A DNA stretch of 64,000 bases, taken from NCBI RefSeq assembly GCF_000283155.1, contig NW_004454181.1, positions 18,019,243-18,083,242 on the forward strand. Reading direction: 5' to 3'. The translations under genes and the position numbers were made by a program. Under the pieces are notes generated by a model that ran no database searches, was not told the origin of the DNA, and saw nothing but the letters and a program-made list of their open reading frames with translations. Every line of letters starts with the position of its first letter. The first letter of the stretch is position 1. This document shows, one piece after another, positions 22,321-35,552 of the stretch. The DNA comes from Ceratotherium simum simum (Eukaryota > Chordata > Mammalia > Perissodactyla > Rhinocerotidae).

Positions 22321-24754
22321 TCATTTTTTATCCTTAAAATTCCTGTAAAATTTGACTCTGATTCCATAACATAACTATGTTTACATTAATATAAATAAAA
22401 TGCTTCAAATTATGTACCAGATAAATTACAAAACCATATCCCCACACACATACAAAAATCTTTGTTTAAAACTAACACCTCAAAATCATGTTGATCCCAT
22501 AGCTTCAGGCTCCCAGATACACACAACAGGTTGCGTGTCTGGAAGTATGTGTGCCTCTATTTGCAAAGCACAAGCCTCAGAGATGGGCGATCTCTGACTT
22601 GGGGAGGGTAAGCCTACAACGGGGACTGAGAATGTTTCTTCACCATGGCATGTCATCCGAAGGAAAAGAGGATTACATCTAAGGGAAAGACAGAGGCAAT
22701 TGCTACCCGTACAACAATGACCTCCCTGGATCCAAGGAATAATAGAAAGAAGACAGAAACTGGTCTGACTTACGGCTTCTTGAGTGACTCCTTTGCCTTA
22801 TGTTGTCTATCATCATGATGGGAATTGACAAGACAACACTCCAGCCCAGCTCACAGAAGAGGCTGTTCATAAAAATGTATATACCATAAGCTCATCTCCA
22901 TAACCCTCTATCTTCCATCACCTTACATCCCAGGATAAGCAGTGAAGTCCTTTATCAGAAGGGGGAAGAATGAGATTCAGTGTTCATGGGAGGAGCTGTG
23001 TTGGCCTTGCCTTTGATATGCCTATGTATGCAGCACTCGCAACTCGCATTTGCAAACCTTCTGAACCAGTGTGCTCTGGAAGTGTTGGCATTTGGGAGAT
23101 TGCTCAGAGTCAAAGGTGTCCTCCCTAAATCCAATCTCAAATACCAGGTGGAATGCTGAGATTATAGCAATCAACTGACACCCCACCATTCCCAAAGGCA
23201 TTATCCAATAGCACGCAAGTCAAAGAGGGGAGGTGAGGAAGAATGTAGACATGTTGAGTGATAATCTTTTTGGGGCAATTTTGCTGTAATATTTAAAAAT
23301 CCTTTTTTTTCCCTCAAAAAGAAAAAAAAAAGGCAATAGAGAAAGCCAGTCCCTCCTTCACCCTATGAGATTCATTTGCCATGGAGAGTGTGGGCCATTC
23401 CAATTCCTTTAAGAGGTCTTATGCTTGAACATTTAGCAGGTGTTCCCAGACCTGCTCTGAAGAAAAATACAAATCCTTCCCTGAATCAGCAGCTGGACCA
23501 TAAATTATTTGACAATAGCAGTGACATTCCTGATGGAGGAGTATCCACCCTAAACACATCAATAAACAAACAGACAAATGTATTTCTGAAATGACACTGA
23601 GAAACAAATCTGGGGTGGCTGTCCCTATTCTTCATGGAAAAAACAGTGATGTGGGGCAGAGGGGAAGCTTAAAATAAACTGATGGAATGAAAAGTGCATA
23701 GAAACCTGTTACATACTTTTCCATGGAAAGAATTATTACTCAATGCTATAGATACATTGCCTCTGAATCCTCAGAAGTGGTCTTAGTAGCTGTTTGGACG
23801 ACATTGCCCAAGGATTCATTTAACCAGTGGCCACTACACTGTGTTCTCAGAACCACGGGCACTTGTACAGAACTCTGGGTCTTCAGAGTTGCAAGGCTGT
23901 GCCCCAATTCTGGTGTCCTGATTAATTTATAGACTCTGATCAGATCTTCCTTTTGCCTCCCAAAGGGAAGCACATTCGTTTCAGGGGACTGGGGGAGTCC
24001 TATGCAAGGATCTTTTATGACAAGGAAGATGGGGTCTTAGGAAGGCTTGCTTAGAGTTCTCCAGAGGGTCCCAAAGAAGGGAGGAAGACATCGAACCCCT
24101 GTCCTCTTCAGGCACATTTGTGAAGTCAAAGGAGAAAGTGAAATTCCAGTCACATCTCTGTCTCTGTGGAAGAGGGTGCATGTCATGCCCAGGGCAGCTC
24201 AGACTCCAGTGGAAACAGAAACAGTAACATGCCCAGAGGGCTCAGCCTCATGGAGAAAAACAGCAAAGGAGAACCTGCCTCTCCAGGCCCAGCGGGGCTC
24301 AGGGGCATCTGGCCGCAAGCCAGCTGGGCTCAGATACAAAGGCCACATGGTTTGGTTCCAAATCCCACATTCAAGAGGAACATTTCCAAATGCAGCCTTA
24401 GGCAGAAGAGCCCACACCTCCAGAACAGATCTTAAAACTGTGTCACACAAGAATCTTTGAGGGCACTTAGAAAGTTAAATTTGAGTTGGCATGTCTAAAA
24501 GGCTTCATGGGACACCTGATGAATGCCTTAAAATATTTTTAAAAATTATGGAAGGTGAAATAGATCCAATTGCCTGGGAGAGCAGAATTAGTTCAATATT
24601 TGGCGAAGCAGAAGGAAGACTGTAAAATGAGAGCTCTTTGAAATGGAAAGTATTGCCTTGGGTAGGAGCGGGTCCTTTTGCTGGTGGTAGAACAGCTGAG
24701 GCTGTGATACCATCTGAGAGGAGACAGGGAAATGTTTTCGAGGAGGTAGGATAT

Positions 24755-24975
24755 CTGAGCAGTGAAAACTGTAGGATTTGGTGTCAAGTTGGACCCGATC
24801 TCAGGTTCCAGCTCTGTTTTTGTATGACCTTGGGAAATTTTTCTTGGACCCTCAATTTCCTCATTTGTGAAATGGGTATAATAATATCTACTCCAGTGGG
24901 TTATTATGCAAGTAAGTGAAGTATTAATTAAACTAGTGCTTGGCGTGTTAGAAGTGCCAAATTTGTAATTGTTTG
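24755..24975 (+). repeat. MIR SINE
   Basis: 'tgtatgaccttgggaaattt', 'tttcctcatttgtgaaatgg' and 'ttaaactagtgcttggcgtg' follow MIR order. Confidence 0.75.
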
Positions 24976-25634
24976 CTGCCACTGTTATTATCTGAGCTTG
25001 ATAAATTGCATGGGAAAAGAAAGTGTATAATTTCATCAGATTTCTTCAGCCCTCTGATTCTATGATTACAGTAGATCCCATCTCATCCAAGTTCCTGGTG
25101 CCATCTTCCTAATTCCCTGACTGTCCAGAGTTTTCTCCTTCAGCACCACTCTAGATCTTCCTAAACAATGGCCTATAACCTCACCTTTCTGACTGCCCCT
25201 CTCCTCCCATAATCAGAAACCGTCTTTCCTATACCCCAGTTCCTTGCAACCTTGCTTTCTGTGATGACAACTGGCTATTCTGGGAAATGTATATCGAAAG
25301 TGCTTTGTTAACATGACTGTGTAGTCACCTTCTCCTTTCAAATTTTTCTCTCGCTAGAAAGGGCTGAGCACAGTACCCAGTCAACAGCCAGCAGTCAATC
25401 AAAACTCTAAATGATCATAAAGACAGATCACTTACTAATGGCAATATATAGATCATGCTCAGCTCTTCTAGAGAGATTATAATGGTGGTCATTTAGGCAA
25501 GGTAGAATACAGAGCAGTCTGTGACAGGCTGACTGGGGGATATTTAGGTGCAGGTGGGACCTTCCTCCATTCACTGATTAATTTTCTGGAGAACCTTAAA
25601 ACTCACTCTGACCCCTGTCTTGCTCCCACCCAAG

Positions 25635-25839
25635 AAAAGAGCAGAGCTACGTGCAGAAGCGCTGGAAGGATGTGTGTGTGGGAGACTTCGTCCAGATGCA
25701 GTGCAATGAGATCATCCCAGCAGACATCCTCCTCCTCTTCTCCTCGGACCCCAGCGGGATCTGCCACCTAGAAACCGCCAACTTGGATGGAGAGACAAAC
25801 CTCAAACAAAGGCGTGTTGTGAGGGGCTTCTCACAGCAG
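25635..25839 (+). CDS. ATP10B: ATP10B coding exon 3 (actuator domain, DGET)
   Basis: 205 nt, acceptor CCCACCCAAG, donor GTAAGG. It completes Arg157 and encodes residues 158-225. The order is [20 protein letters not shown] (entry into the actuator domain), [17 protein letters not shown], and [17 protein letters not shown]. The DGET motif (208-211) carries Glu210, which in P-type ATPases drives removal of the phosphate from the aspartyl intermediate. The exon ends on a codon boundary (FSQQ). It is a compatible 3' partner for both exon 2 and the exon at 9889-10274, because both end with AG in phase 2. Confidence 0.96.
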
Positions 25840-26434
25840 GTAAGGTTCTTTCTAAGATCAACTGTGAGCTCAAAGGGAAGAAGTAAGCCAACTCTACTGG
25901 AAAATTGAACTTAATCTGGTGGATAGAAGGGAAAAGAGTGGATGCCTCTTTTTCCCAAGCACTTAGGTGCACCTAATTCTCCCTGCTGCTCTGAGAGGGG
26001 GATTATCCCCTATTACAGATGGGGAAACTGAGGCTTAGGCAAGTTAAATAACTTGCTGAAGGCCTCAGAGTTCCTAAATGGAGACCCATTCTTTCATCTG
26101 AAGAAACTGTGCTCTCTGCTCTAAACCAAGGAATCTAATGTCTGTTCAGTTACCCTTGGGACCAACTCCCTTTCTGCCCTTATCCAATCCCTGCTCATCC
26201 TCCCAGTGCAGCTCCAGCAATTTCTCTCTCCATAAATCTTTTCTAGTACTCCTTTGACCCCAGCATAAGCTTCAGTGTAGTATTATTAACTATTTTTCCA
26301 TTTGCGTATATCTATCTTACCTTCTCAACAGTACTGAAACCTCTTTGAGGACAAGGAGCGATCATTGACACATTTATTTAATCCCCATATTTATATGTGT
26401 GGTGCCTTGGACATCATTATTCAAACAACCATTA

Positions 26435-26690
26435 TCGTTTGGTGGTTAAGAGCCCAGGCTCAGGTGTCTTACAGAGCTGGACTCGAAGTCCAACCCCACC
26501 GTTTATTAGATGTCTCACCTTAGGCAAGTTATTACCCTCTCACACCTTCAGTCCCTCATCTGGAAAATGCAGACAAAAATAGTACCCTCTCCAGAGGGTG
26601 ATTCTGAAGATTAGAAGATATGTACATGAATTACTTAGCGTGAAGATGGGCACATAGTAAGAGACCAGTAAATGGTAGTAAGTAGCCATG
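26435..26690 (+). repeat. MIR SINE
   Basis: The head 'ggtggttaagagcccaggct' is well preserved, followed by 'tgtctcaccttaggcaagtt' and 'cagtccctcatctggaaaat'. Confidence 0.85.
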
Positions 26691-27234
26691 GTGTTAGTAG
26701 GCAATACGTGTTACCTGGTTGAAACTGGGTGTGATATTCCAATTTTCAATTCAAATTCCCCTTGTGAGTGTTGATTTCCAATCTGGTACCTTTCTCTACC
26801 CATGGAAAAGAATAAAATTCTATCACTTTTCTTCACTCTGCCAGGAGAGAAATGGATGAGTCAGGGGATTTAGGAGAAAGAAGGCAAGTGCTTCATTCCT
26901 CAGAGATTCATGAGCTAGAGTTCAGTTATCTAGATTAAAACTCCTCAAGAGAGGACAACACATCATACTTCACTTTGCCTCTCTCAAAGCACTGGATGAA
27001 TAGTTCTCATAAAATCCCTTTTGTGTGATTGACTCAGTTCTCAGAAGTCTGTTCTCTCATCCTTACAATGGAAATAATAATAGCTATCCCACAGTTTTCC
27101 TGTGAGATTCAAATGAAATAAAGAACAAAATATGGGGTATGGTGCATAGTATATACTCAATAAATGGTCTACTGCTGCTACCTTGGCTGCAGTTACTACA
27201 GCAGGAATGGAAACCACCATGACTACATCACCAC

Positions 27235-27640
27235 TGTAGGGGGAAGAGAGTGAATCTCCCTCTGCCCTTTCCCTTAAGGTTCTTCTGGCTGGCCAAATAA
27301 TCAACAAGACAGGTTAGCAGGAGAAAATAATACCAAGTTTAATAACATGTATACATAGGAGAAAGCAGGGACACTGCGTTTCTCAACACCATAGCAGAAA
27401 TTCTCGTCTTAAATATCATTTTCAGCCAATGACAAAGGAGGATTTTGGGGGTGGGGGGAGTCAGTTACAGGAGATTACCACTAAAGCACAGTAAACAAGA
27501 GTAAGGTTTATTATGTAGCTCAAGGCCTCACCTTCCACATTGGTAAGTCACTAGAAATGAGCTCATCCCCCTCTCTTCTCCAAACAGAGAGGGAGATACC
27601 TTTACAAATGGAGATTCCCCTTATAAATGTAAATGATTGT
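27235..27640. mobile_element. Partial LTR related to the one at 13949-14478
   Basis: It starts TGTAGGGGG and shares with the other copy the blocks 'gcaggagaaaat', 'aataacatgtatacatagga', 'gacaaaggagga', 'ggagattaccac' and 'cctttacaaatggagattcc'. The 3' end is diverged or lost. Both copies lie in the same orientation. Confidence 0.65.
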
Positions 27641-28799
27641 CTGGCAACTCTTCACAGGGTCATCCAGAGAATGTGGCCAGAGAGACAGAACTTCGGATAA
27701 GATGGGCTTGTTGGTGCCTTTCCTATTGTAACATTTACCCTACGTTATCTTTACAGCCATCATGATAGATCAGTTCCAGGAAGGAGTTACTATGTCAAAT
27801 TCTTTAGTTAGTGGGGGAGGTCAAATGTCCCTAGAGAAAACAACCAAGGTAAAGAGATAGATTTCAGGGTGGCCAAATCTTGATCTCCCACACCACTATC
27901 TTGCTTTTTACTGTTATTGTGGCGTCTCAGTCTTCCCATTGGGTTCCAGGCTCTACTTGAGTCAATCACTGCACTGGGGCTTGGTGTCTGAGTTTTCTCT
28001 TCTTTGCTTGTCTTTGCCACATTCACCAAATCACCCCAGTGTTTACAAAAAGGCAGGGCAGGTTCTGGGGTAAGTTCACAAAGCCGTTCTAGACATGCAC
28101 TAACGATCTATTTCTGGGCTCAGGGCCCTATGGCCTGCCCTCTAGAGCAGAGGTTTTCAAGCTTTTTTAACCATAACTCATACGGTTTTAACTCATAACC
28201 ATAATATATAACATGTGCATGCGGATATGCACGTGAGTGCATAAAACTGAGTCCTCAGCCATACTACACGCAAAGCGCTCTGAGACTTTCTATTCTATTT
28301 CATTTTTAAAAAAAGTTTTGGGAATGGTGAAACTTGTATTTGCTTACAAATCTCCCCTTCAGCCTCCCCATCCCAACATCCTTATCACAATTCTGAGTCC
28401 TTTTTACTCTCTCTTGGGCAGTTATTTCTGTGGTGTTGACTTTCAACCAGCCACTTTTCTTTTTGTCTTTCACAGCAGCTTCCAAGCTGTTTCTTGTATG
28501 TTAATTAGTCAGATAATTTGGGATTTGACTAGACGAAGAGCAGGATGAAAGGGTCATTCACACTCCAGTGCTATAGACCAGCCAATTTAATAACACCTCT
28601 CAAACTCTAACCCTGAATTCTCACAGGGTATTTGGCATGATGATTTACCAAAAGAAAAAAAAAATGGTAAATTCATTTGTGAAGGGAGGAAGATTTATTT
28701 GCTTAAAGGTTTCTACAGTTCTCTATTCTGTTTCAGTTCTTGATTCTCCCTCACTTTGCTCGTGTGTTTTTCCCTTTCTATATAATAGTAATGGTAGTA

Positions 28800-29040
28800 A
28801 TAATAACACACCTTTATTAAGTCCTTACTAAAGGCTTTGCATAAATTATCTCATTTATCCTCACAAAAACCCAGTGAGATAGGTGCTATTATTGTCCCCT
28901 TTATACACACGGGGAACTGAGGCATCAAGAGGTTAAGTAACTTGCCCAAGGTCACTGAGCCAGGAAGTGTTGGAACCAGGATTCAAAGCCAGGTTTGTCC
29001 CGAGTCAGCTCTCAAGGTTTTCCATAGCATCTCCCTGGTC
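28800..29040 (-). repeat. MIR SINE, reverse orientation
   Basis: 'tatctcatttatcctcacaa', 'aggttaagtaacttgcccaa' and 'ggaaccaggattcaaagcca' are clearly preserved. Confidence 0.88.
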
Positions 29041-31864
29041 CTTTGACTTACCTTGAGTTTACCCGGAGGTGCTTACTTGAAAGCACACATTTATCATTTT
29101 CAATATTCTTCCCACATATAAGTAGCAAGAGGCAGGAAGAGTAAAAGTAGGCTTAGCCAGCTCCCGGGGGAGGAGGAATTTTGGCTGTTCTTTGCTACCT
29201 TGCTTCTCCCTTATGTCTTTGGTACAAAATGATTTTTGAAAATAGATAAAATTCTCTTCTGGCTAACTCTACTGTAGTATTTCTCAAATGTGCTGAACAC
29301 AGATGTTGATGAGAGTTACAAGAAAAATACATGTTGCAAGGTCAAGTTAGACCAGAAGACAACAGGTTACAAGTTTTCAAATATTGCGCATTTCAGATCT
29401 TCTCAGGAGAACTTCTCAGAACTTCTCAAGGAAAAGAGGGGGCAGGTACTAGTATGTAGCATTTCTAAACATTTATCCACAGAAACCTTTTATTCCAAGG
29501 AACATATCCCAGGACTACTGCAGGGGAGGTGGGATTGCAATTTAGGGATTTTCCCCAAATACATTACAGGTGTTTAGGATGTAGTATAACCACCATGGGG
29601 AAAAAATTTTTAAAAATGTACATACATCTTTCCCCATTACCACCACTAAATTGTGATTCACCAGGACTGAGTAGGGTCTGGGCATGCATATTTTAAAAAT
29701 GTTCCCTTAGATGATCTTGATATGAACCTACCACCACCTCCTTGAAAACCTGTACAACAAAGGGAAGGTGCCACTTCAAGTACTTCCAAGAAACACTCAT
29801 CATAATGAGGACGAAACTGCCATCTGTGTGCTTCTTACAAGTGCTGGTGCTCTTGCGTACATTGTCTTTTTCAGTCCTTGCAACCACCCTGTAAGGTGGC
29901 CATTACTATCCCCATTTTACAGATGAAAACTCTGAGGTCCACAAAAGGCAAATTTCACCAGTTGTCTCAGAGAGGATTTTGAACATCTACAAATATGGTT
30001 TGTTTGGAAATTTAATATCTTAATAAGTATTAATGGCTTTTGTTAGCTTTTCCTTCTGACTCCCTATTGGCTATGAAACTTTCGCTTTGCCAAAAGGGTT
30101 TTTACCAACCACAGAAATTTCTAGAAACTTCCCACCCCACACACCCATACCCATTTTCACCATCTTGTGGATGATGATAGATTACTATATTCTGTTAATT
30201 CCAAGTCAATAAGACAAACTTTGTCCAAGCTCCCCTAGATCAGCATTTCTCAAGGTAGAGTCTGTCAAACCCCTATCTCAAGAGATAGTTCTTGAAAAAC
30301 AAGGTTCCTGGTCAAATCCAACTGGGAAGTCTGTGTCCTGTGGACCCCCCTCGAAGGTTCCAATGTCCATTAACATACTAAGGTCTCTGAGAAGACCTGG
30401 AATCAAGAGGCCAGGTAAATTTTCTTTAACCCTGAGCTTTCCAAACTTATTTAACCTCAGAACCATTTTTTAACCACAATATTTTTTAACATTCATATAC
30501 AAATTCGGGGGAAATATTAACCTGAATTGTTAAAGACACGTAATCACAACAGGTGAAGGTGACTAAGAAGCTGACAATCCTCATGGCTTAGGCAGTTCCT
30601 TTTTTCCTTTCCTATCGAGGTTCGTATGAAATTATAAACATGAAAGAGCTTCTCAAAAGAGTCTTCCTCCTGTGACATGGCACATCCTTCTCAAGGTTGC
30701 CGAAGCGTTAGTCTCTAAATCCTTTTCTCAGAATTCAACTCAGATCAAGCCAGTTTTTTTCAATTGGAGCTTTCATCATGATGGGCTATCTTTGAATTCA
30801 CAAAATTATTGACCTGTTTTTGAAATATTTATTCCCACATCCCATTGCTGGGAAAAGGGTGGAAAGGGAAGGGATCCAAAATTAGGGTTATGGTAAGGTC
30901 TGCCGAGCAGGCAAGAGGACTTCATTAGAGAATTAAACTATAATTTTCTCTTTGATGACATTCTGATCCCTGAAACCTCCTCTTTAAAAGGAGGTTTTTT
31001 TCCAAGATGGGCACTAGGCATTTAACCCCTGAAAATGAGTATATGCCATCGTTTTGGTAAATGAAGCAGTTACAAAAGCCGAAGAATCAGAAACGAATGC
31101 TTGCAACTCGTATTTCAGATCAAATGTATCCCTGGTTACCTATTATCCAAATCACTGAAGCCTAAGTCCTACTGAAGCATGTGTCAGACCATTTCCCAGG
31201 GCCAACCAGGAACTTGCCGCGCCAAGTGTGAGACATGGCCTAGCCTCGTCACCTGAAAGCTTGTCAGAAATGCAAAATCTCAGGCCCCATTCCAAACTGA
31301 ACCGGAATCTGCAGTTTATAAGAACCCCAGGTGATTCCTGTGCACATTGAAGTTTGAAAGCACTAGCCTAGGGCATCATTGATTAATAATTTTGCTTATC
31401 TGTTTATTGCTCAAGTTACAGATTCTTAATCAACTCTCCCTTTTAGCTAGCTTGCATTCCACTGATGGTTAATGTTTTTAAGCCATTTGCTCAACTGGCA
31501 ACAGCCATCGTGGCTTGGATCTTCTGCAGTGAATTTGTGCTGATTTTAACGTATTTAGACAGAGGAGCACTCTGCTGATAGAGTCGAGGTGGGGTAGGCA
31601 ATCATTTATCGCCATCCCAGTTCAGTGATGAGGCACTTCGAATGAAGCAAAAGGTAGCTGCCTGTCCTCTCAACCTTGCCTGTCCTGAGAACCAGAGAAA
31701 AATCCTCTTTCCTGGTGGATTTTGTAATGAGACCTGCCCCTAACAAGCTGTTCCAAATTTCCCTTAACAATGGTACTTAGTCATTCTACCTGTTGACTAC
31801 TGCTTAAATGTTCACCAGAGATCACATTTTCTAGGGTTCTTTTTATCTATAGGATGTACATAAT

Positions 31865-32085
31865 AATAACAAGTAATATCAATATATAACAACTTGATTG
31901 AGCACATGCTATGTGCCATAGGCAGTTCTTCTAAGTGTTCTGTACCTATTATCTCTTTCTACTTCTCATCAATAACCCTATGAGACACGCACTTTGACAT
32001 CCCCATTTGACAAATGAGGCAAGAACAGTTAAGTAACCCCACTAGCAGTGGACTGAGCTCTGATTTAAACTCAGGCAGAGTTCTT
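31865..32085 (-). repeat. MIR SINE, reverse orientation
   Basis: 'gattgagcacatgctatgtg', 'ctatgagacacgcactttga' and 'caaatgaggcaagaacagtt' are in reversed MIR order. Confidence 0.8.
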
Positions 32086-32089
32086 TTAT

Positions 32090-32480
32090 TTTAACTTTTT
32101 ATTATGGAAATTTTCAAGTATATAGAAAAGTAGAGAGAATAACATGATAAATTTTTATGTACCCATCACCTAATTTCAACAATCAACACCTGACCAATCT
32201 TGTTTTATCTATATCCCTACCCGCTTCTCTCTGTAAATTATTTTGAAGCAAATCTTCAATATTGCAACACTTCACCTATAAATATTTCAATATCTATCTC
32301 TCAAGGATAGGATTTTTAAATGTACCTTTTTACCATCCTCATGCCTAAAACATTAGCAATAATTCCTTGATATCAACTTTTAAGTCAGTGTTCAATATTT
32401 TCAGTTCATTTGAATCGAGATCCAAATAAGGCCAAATACTCAGATTAATTTCTTAAATCTCTTTTACTCTTATAGTTTCT
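32090..32480 (-). mobile_element. L1-like 3' fragment
   Basis: 'attatggaaattttcaagta', 'tacccatcacctaatttcaa' and 'ttattttgaagcaaatcttc' match the reversed 3' portion of old L1 elements as I recall them. Only a short fragment is left and the subfamily is uncertain. Confidence 0.55.
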
Positions 32481-33194
32481 CTATTCACTTTTTTCTTGCA
32501 TATTTAGTTTTTGTTGCTGAATAAACCAGGTTGTTTGTCCTGTAAAATTATCAGTAGTCTGGGTTTTACTGATTGCGTTGTCTTCCTGTGGTGCCATTTA
32601 ACGTGTTTGCCTATCCACTGTATTTTTATAAATTGGTAGTTGGATCTAGTGCCTAAATTAGATTTAGGTTAGATTTGTGTTTGTGCTTGTATATGTCAAC
32701 GTTACATGAGTTGATTCTCTAGCATCCTCCAAAGGTGACCAATGAGTTTTTCTTTTTAGTATCAATATGAACTCATGGATTTAAACATCTTTGATTTATG
32801 TCAAATAAGTACAGTCTGTATATTGATCACCCCATCGTTAGCCAGTGGGAACTTCTTCACATTGCCTTTTGAGTTTTTTTGCCATGACCTCAGTAGTCTT
32901 TAGTAGATCTAGTCCCTCTCAATGGAAAGTGGTATTTAGAAACCACAGTAAGTGCATGCTAGAGGTACTTAGTGCTGTTGGGTTGATCACTGTTTCTATG
33001 CCATTTAAATGCACAGAACTAGGACTTTTTTAAAGATTAAATATATCAAGAATTATCCTGATACTTCATTTCAAATTCAGGACTAGAGGTTTTTGCTCAA
33101 CCTCATCAACATTAAATATGTAAATCTTTCTCCCACATCAGGCAAAGTCCTTAACCACTGTACTACGTAGCCTCCTTTTAACATTGGACACACA

Positions 33195-33345
33195 GCAACC
33201 CTTAGAAGTAGAAAAAGAAGAAAATTAGCAACATTTTTGAGATGAGGAAACTTAATTTCAGAGAGGTTGAACCTTGTTGAAGATTATCCAGCTAGTATAA
33301 TGTTGAGCCACAATTGGACCTCAATTCTGATGTACCTGATTATTT
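33195..33345 (-). repeat. MIR fragment, reverse orientation
   Basis: 'tgagatgaggaaacttaatt' and 'agattatccagctagtataa' remain from the core. Confidence 0.6.
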
Positions 33346-35339
33346 TTCCTATCAATAAAGTAATTTTTAGATCCATTTACATGTATTTTCTATTTCTAAA
33401 ATAAATATAATTTTAATATATATAAAAATGCTGAAACTATATAAGTTTTGGTTATGATTATTTACAATAATAATAATTTGACTGTGAAAGACGCAAGCCT
33501 ATGAAAAACTTTTAGTTTTTATAGCTGTCTGATCTTCCTTTTGGTGACACTCTCCTCCGGAGTTCTCCTGGGGTGTGGGGACACACACACATCACACACA
33601 TACACACCACAGACATGGGAGACCCCTCTTCATAATGTTTAGCACTATTTACAAACTTCTATTAAAAAGTCTTTTTCCATTTCCGTCCCTTCAGGGACTT
33701 ATGAGGAAGCTCTGCTAGGTTGTTGGAAAGATGTAATCACACTAAGGTATTAGTGGATGACAGCCCAAAGTTTTCCTCCTTCCCCCTATCTCCAGACCCC
33801 AAGATAACATATTTACATTTTAATAGTGGCCTTCACTCTCCTTACCACTAAGGATAACTGTGGGCATTTCAGGCCAATGTGGGAAATATTTGGTGTCTCA
33901 AAGCAGAACCATGCCAATCTAGTATATGGAGTAGTCAAGACTCTTGATTAGATGTGACAGAACCCTGATTCAAAGTAGTTTGGACAAAAACAGAATTTAT
34001 TGGAAGAATACATGGTGAGTTGTGCCTTAGGGTCAAGTAGAACCAGAAATTCGGAATCCATCAGTACAATCCCATCTCTTGTCTATGTTTCTCTCTGTGA
34101 TTGGCTTCAATCTCTCAAACTAGCTTCCCTCACATTTAAGGAAACACGGCACCAATAAACCTGCACTTACAACTTCACCCCCAGAGAGGACTGGGAAACT
34201 TCCCTGTCATCTAGATTGAAAAGCATCCCAGGGAGAGAGACTGATTAGTCTGGCTTGTGTAATGTACCCACCCCGAGACCAATTAACTCTGGCCAGAGGG
34301 GAAAGACCCTGTGATTGGCATCCTCTCCTTCAACATCATGGTTGACATTGGCCTATGAGTCAGAGGAGTTCTGAGCAGCACAGCAGTAAGTATCCATTAC
34401 ATCCATTATGCATCAGGGCTATATAAGCCTCACTTATGTATGACCAAGCTCAACAGTCCTTAAGGTGAGGGGCCCCATGTCCTCTGTCTCTCTCCTAGAG
34501 CCCCTAGTGGCATTTCCTTTTCCCCAAAAGCCCTTCCCTGTCTGTACTTTCTCTGCCTAGGCAGCATTCTCTACCATGTACCCAGAGTGAATCACTCCTT
34601 TCTCTGTGCAAAAACATGGACTTTGTTCTCACCACTCTCAGCCATTGAGCCAGCCTCATTGTAGTTCATTTACTCAATCATAAGTTCATTTACTCAACCA
34701 GTGTCTGATGAGGTCCTCCTATTTCCAGAAACTGCTAGGATTTGCTGTCGTTGTTTATCAGCAGGGGTGACTCATTATGACAATATCTTCTGTAAACAAC
34801 TTAATATAGAATTTCTCTAACTGGAATTCATACTCTTCTTTGTGACTTCTTTTGCCAAAAATGTGAGGTACAAAACATTGGATCTCATGTCATTTTCTTG
34901 TATCTCAGTCATCCACAGCAAGAAAAATGTGTACAGAAAAGGTTTGTGCAACAATTTCTTAAGGCAGCATTGCCCATCTGGTGGCAGCTGCCCATATTTC
35001 AGGTATCATGCATTCACTCATTCATTCACCAAATATTGAATGAGGGCCTTCTAGGTGCCAAGAGCTGTAGCGTTCACTGGGGGTCCAGGTGTAAACAGAG
35101 AGACTATAAACTGTACACTCTAACAGGAAACTACACAGACAATTTTTCACAAATTTACAAACAATTAATTGATTCCTTTTCGGAGTGACAAGAAATCATC
35201 CCTTTTCCACTATTTGCTTAGCGTGCCAAACCCACGCCTTATATGTTGGAAAATGTCATAGCAAGATTTCAAGATTAAATTTAGTCTTTGCCCTGAATAA
35301 GAATCAAAATATGTGTCCACTTAAGAAAAGAGAACACAG

Positions 35340-35552
35340 GGCCGGCCCCATGGCTTAGAGGTTAAGTGCGCACGCTCCGCTACCGGCGGCCCGGGTTCAG
35401 ATCCCGGGGGTGCACCAACATACTGCTTCCCTGGCCATGCTGAGGCCGTGTCCCACATACAGCAAGTAGAAGGATGCGCAACTATGACATACAACTATCT
35501 ACCGGGGCTTTAGGGGGAAAATAAATAAATAAATATTTAAAAAAAAAAAAAA
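35340..35552 (+). mobile_element. ERE-type SINE with a perfect 17-bp target-site duplication
   Basis: The GGCCGGCCCC head, tRNA-like 'ttagaggttaagtgcgcacg' and 'gggttcagatcc' blocks, a body with 'gccatgctgaggccgtgtcc' and an (AAAT)n/poly-A tail are all well preserved. The 17-bp repeat AAGAAAAGAGAACACAG flanks it exactly (35323-35339 and 35553-35569). Its intact target duplication marks it as one of the younger insertions here. Confidence 0.95.

Larger units (their letters stand above)
8962..25634 (+). other. ATP10B: ATP10B intron 2, holding the alternative exon
   Basis: A 16.7-kb phase-2 intron. Besides the P4-ATPase exon at 9889-10274 it holds a MER5A-like element (9075-9285), a MIR (10650-10858), a reverse ERE SINE (11771-12071), a solo LTR (13949-14478), further MIRs, a small 18-bp tandem repeat (17771-17824) and a reverse L1 3' end (20085-21510). 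A CpG-rich patch lies at 21985-22320. Parts that look unique include 15180-15400 and much of 21985-24740. Apart from 9889-10274, no open frame has convincing coding character. Confidence 0.85.

Noticed and set aside
24047..24460. 137-codon + strand frame with nested frames in both directions
   Set aside because: No domain or splice support. The open length is plausible by chance in this GC-richer stretch.
13949..27640. Idea that the two LTR copies bracket one provirus
   Set aside because: The interval holds exon 3, an L1 and much unique intron, and no gag, pol or env remnant. The second copy is also truncated.
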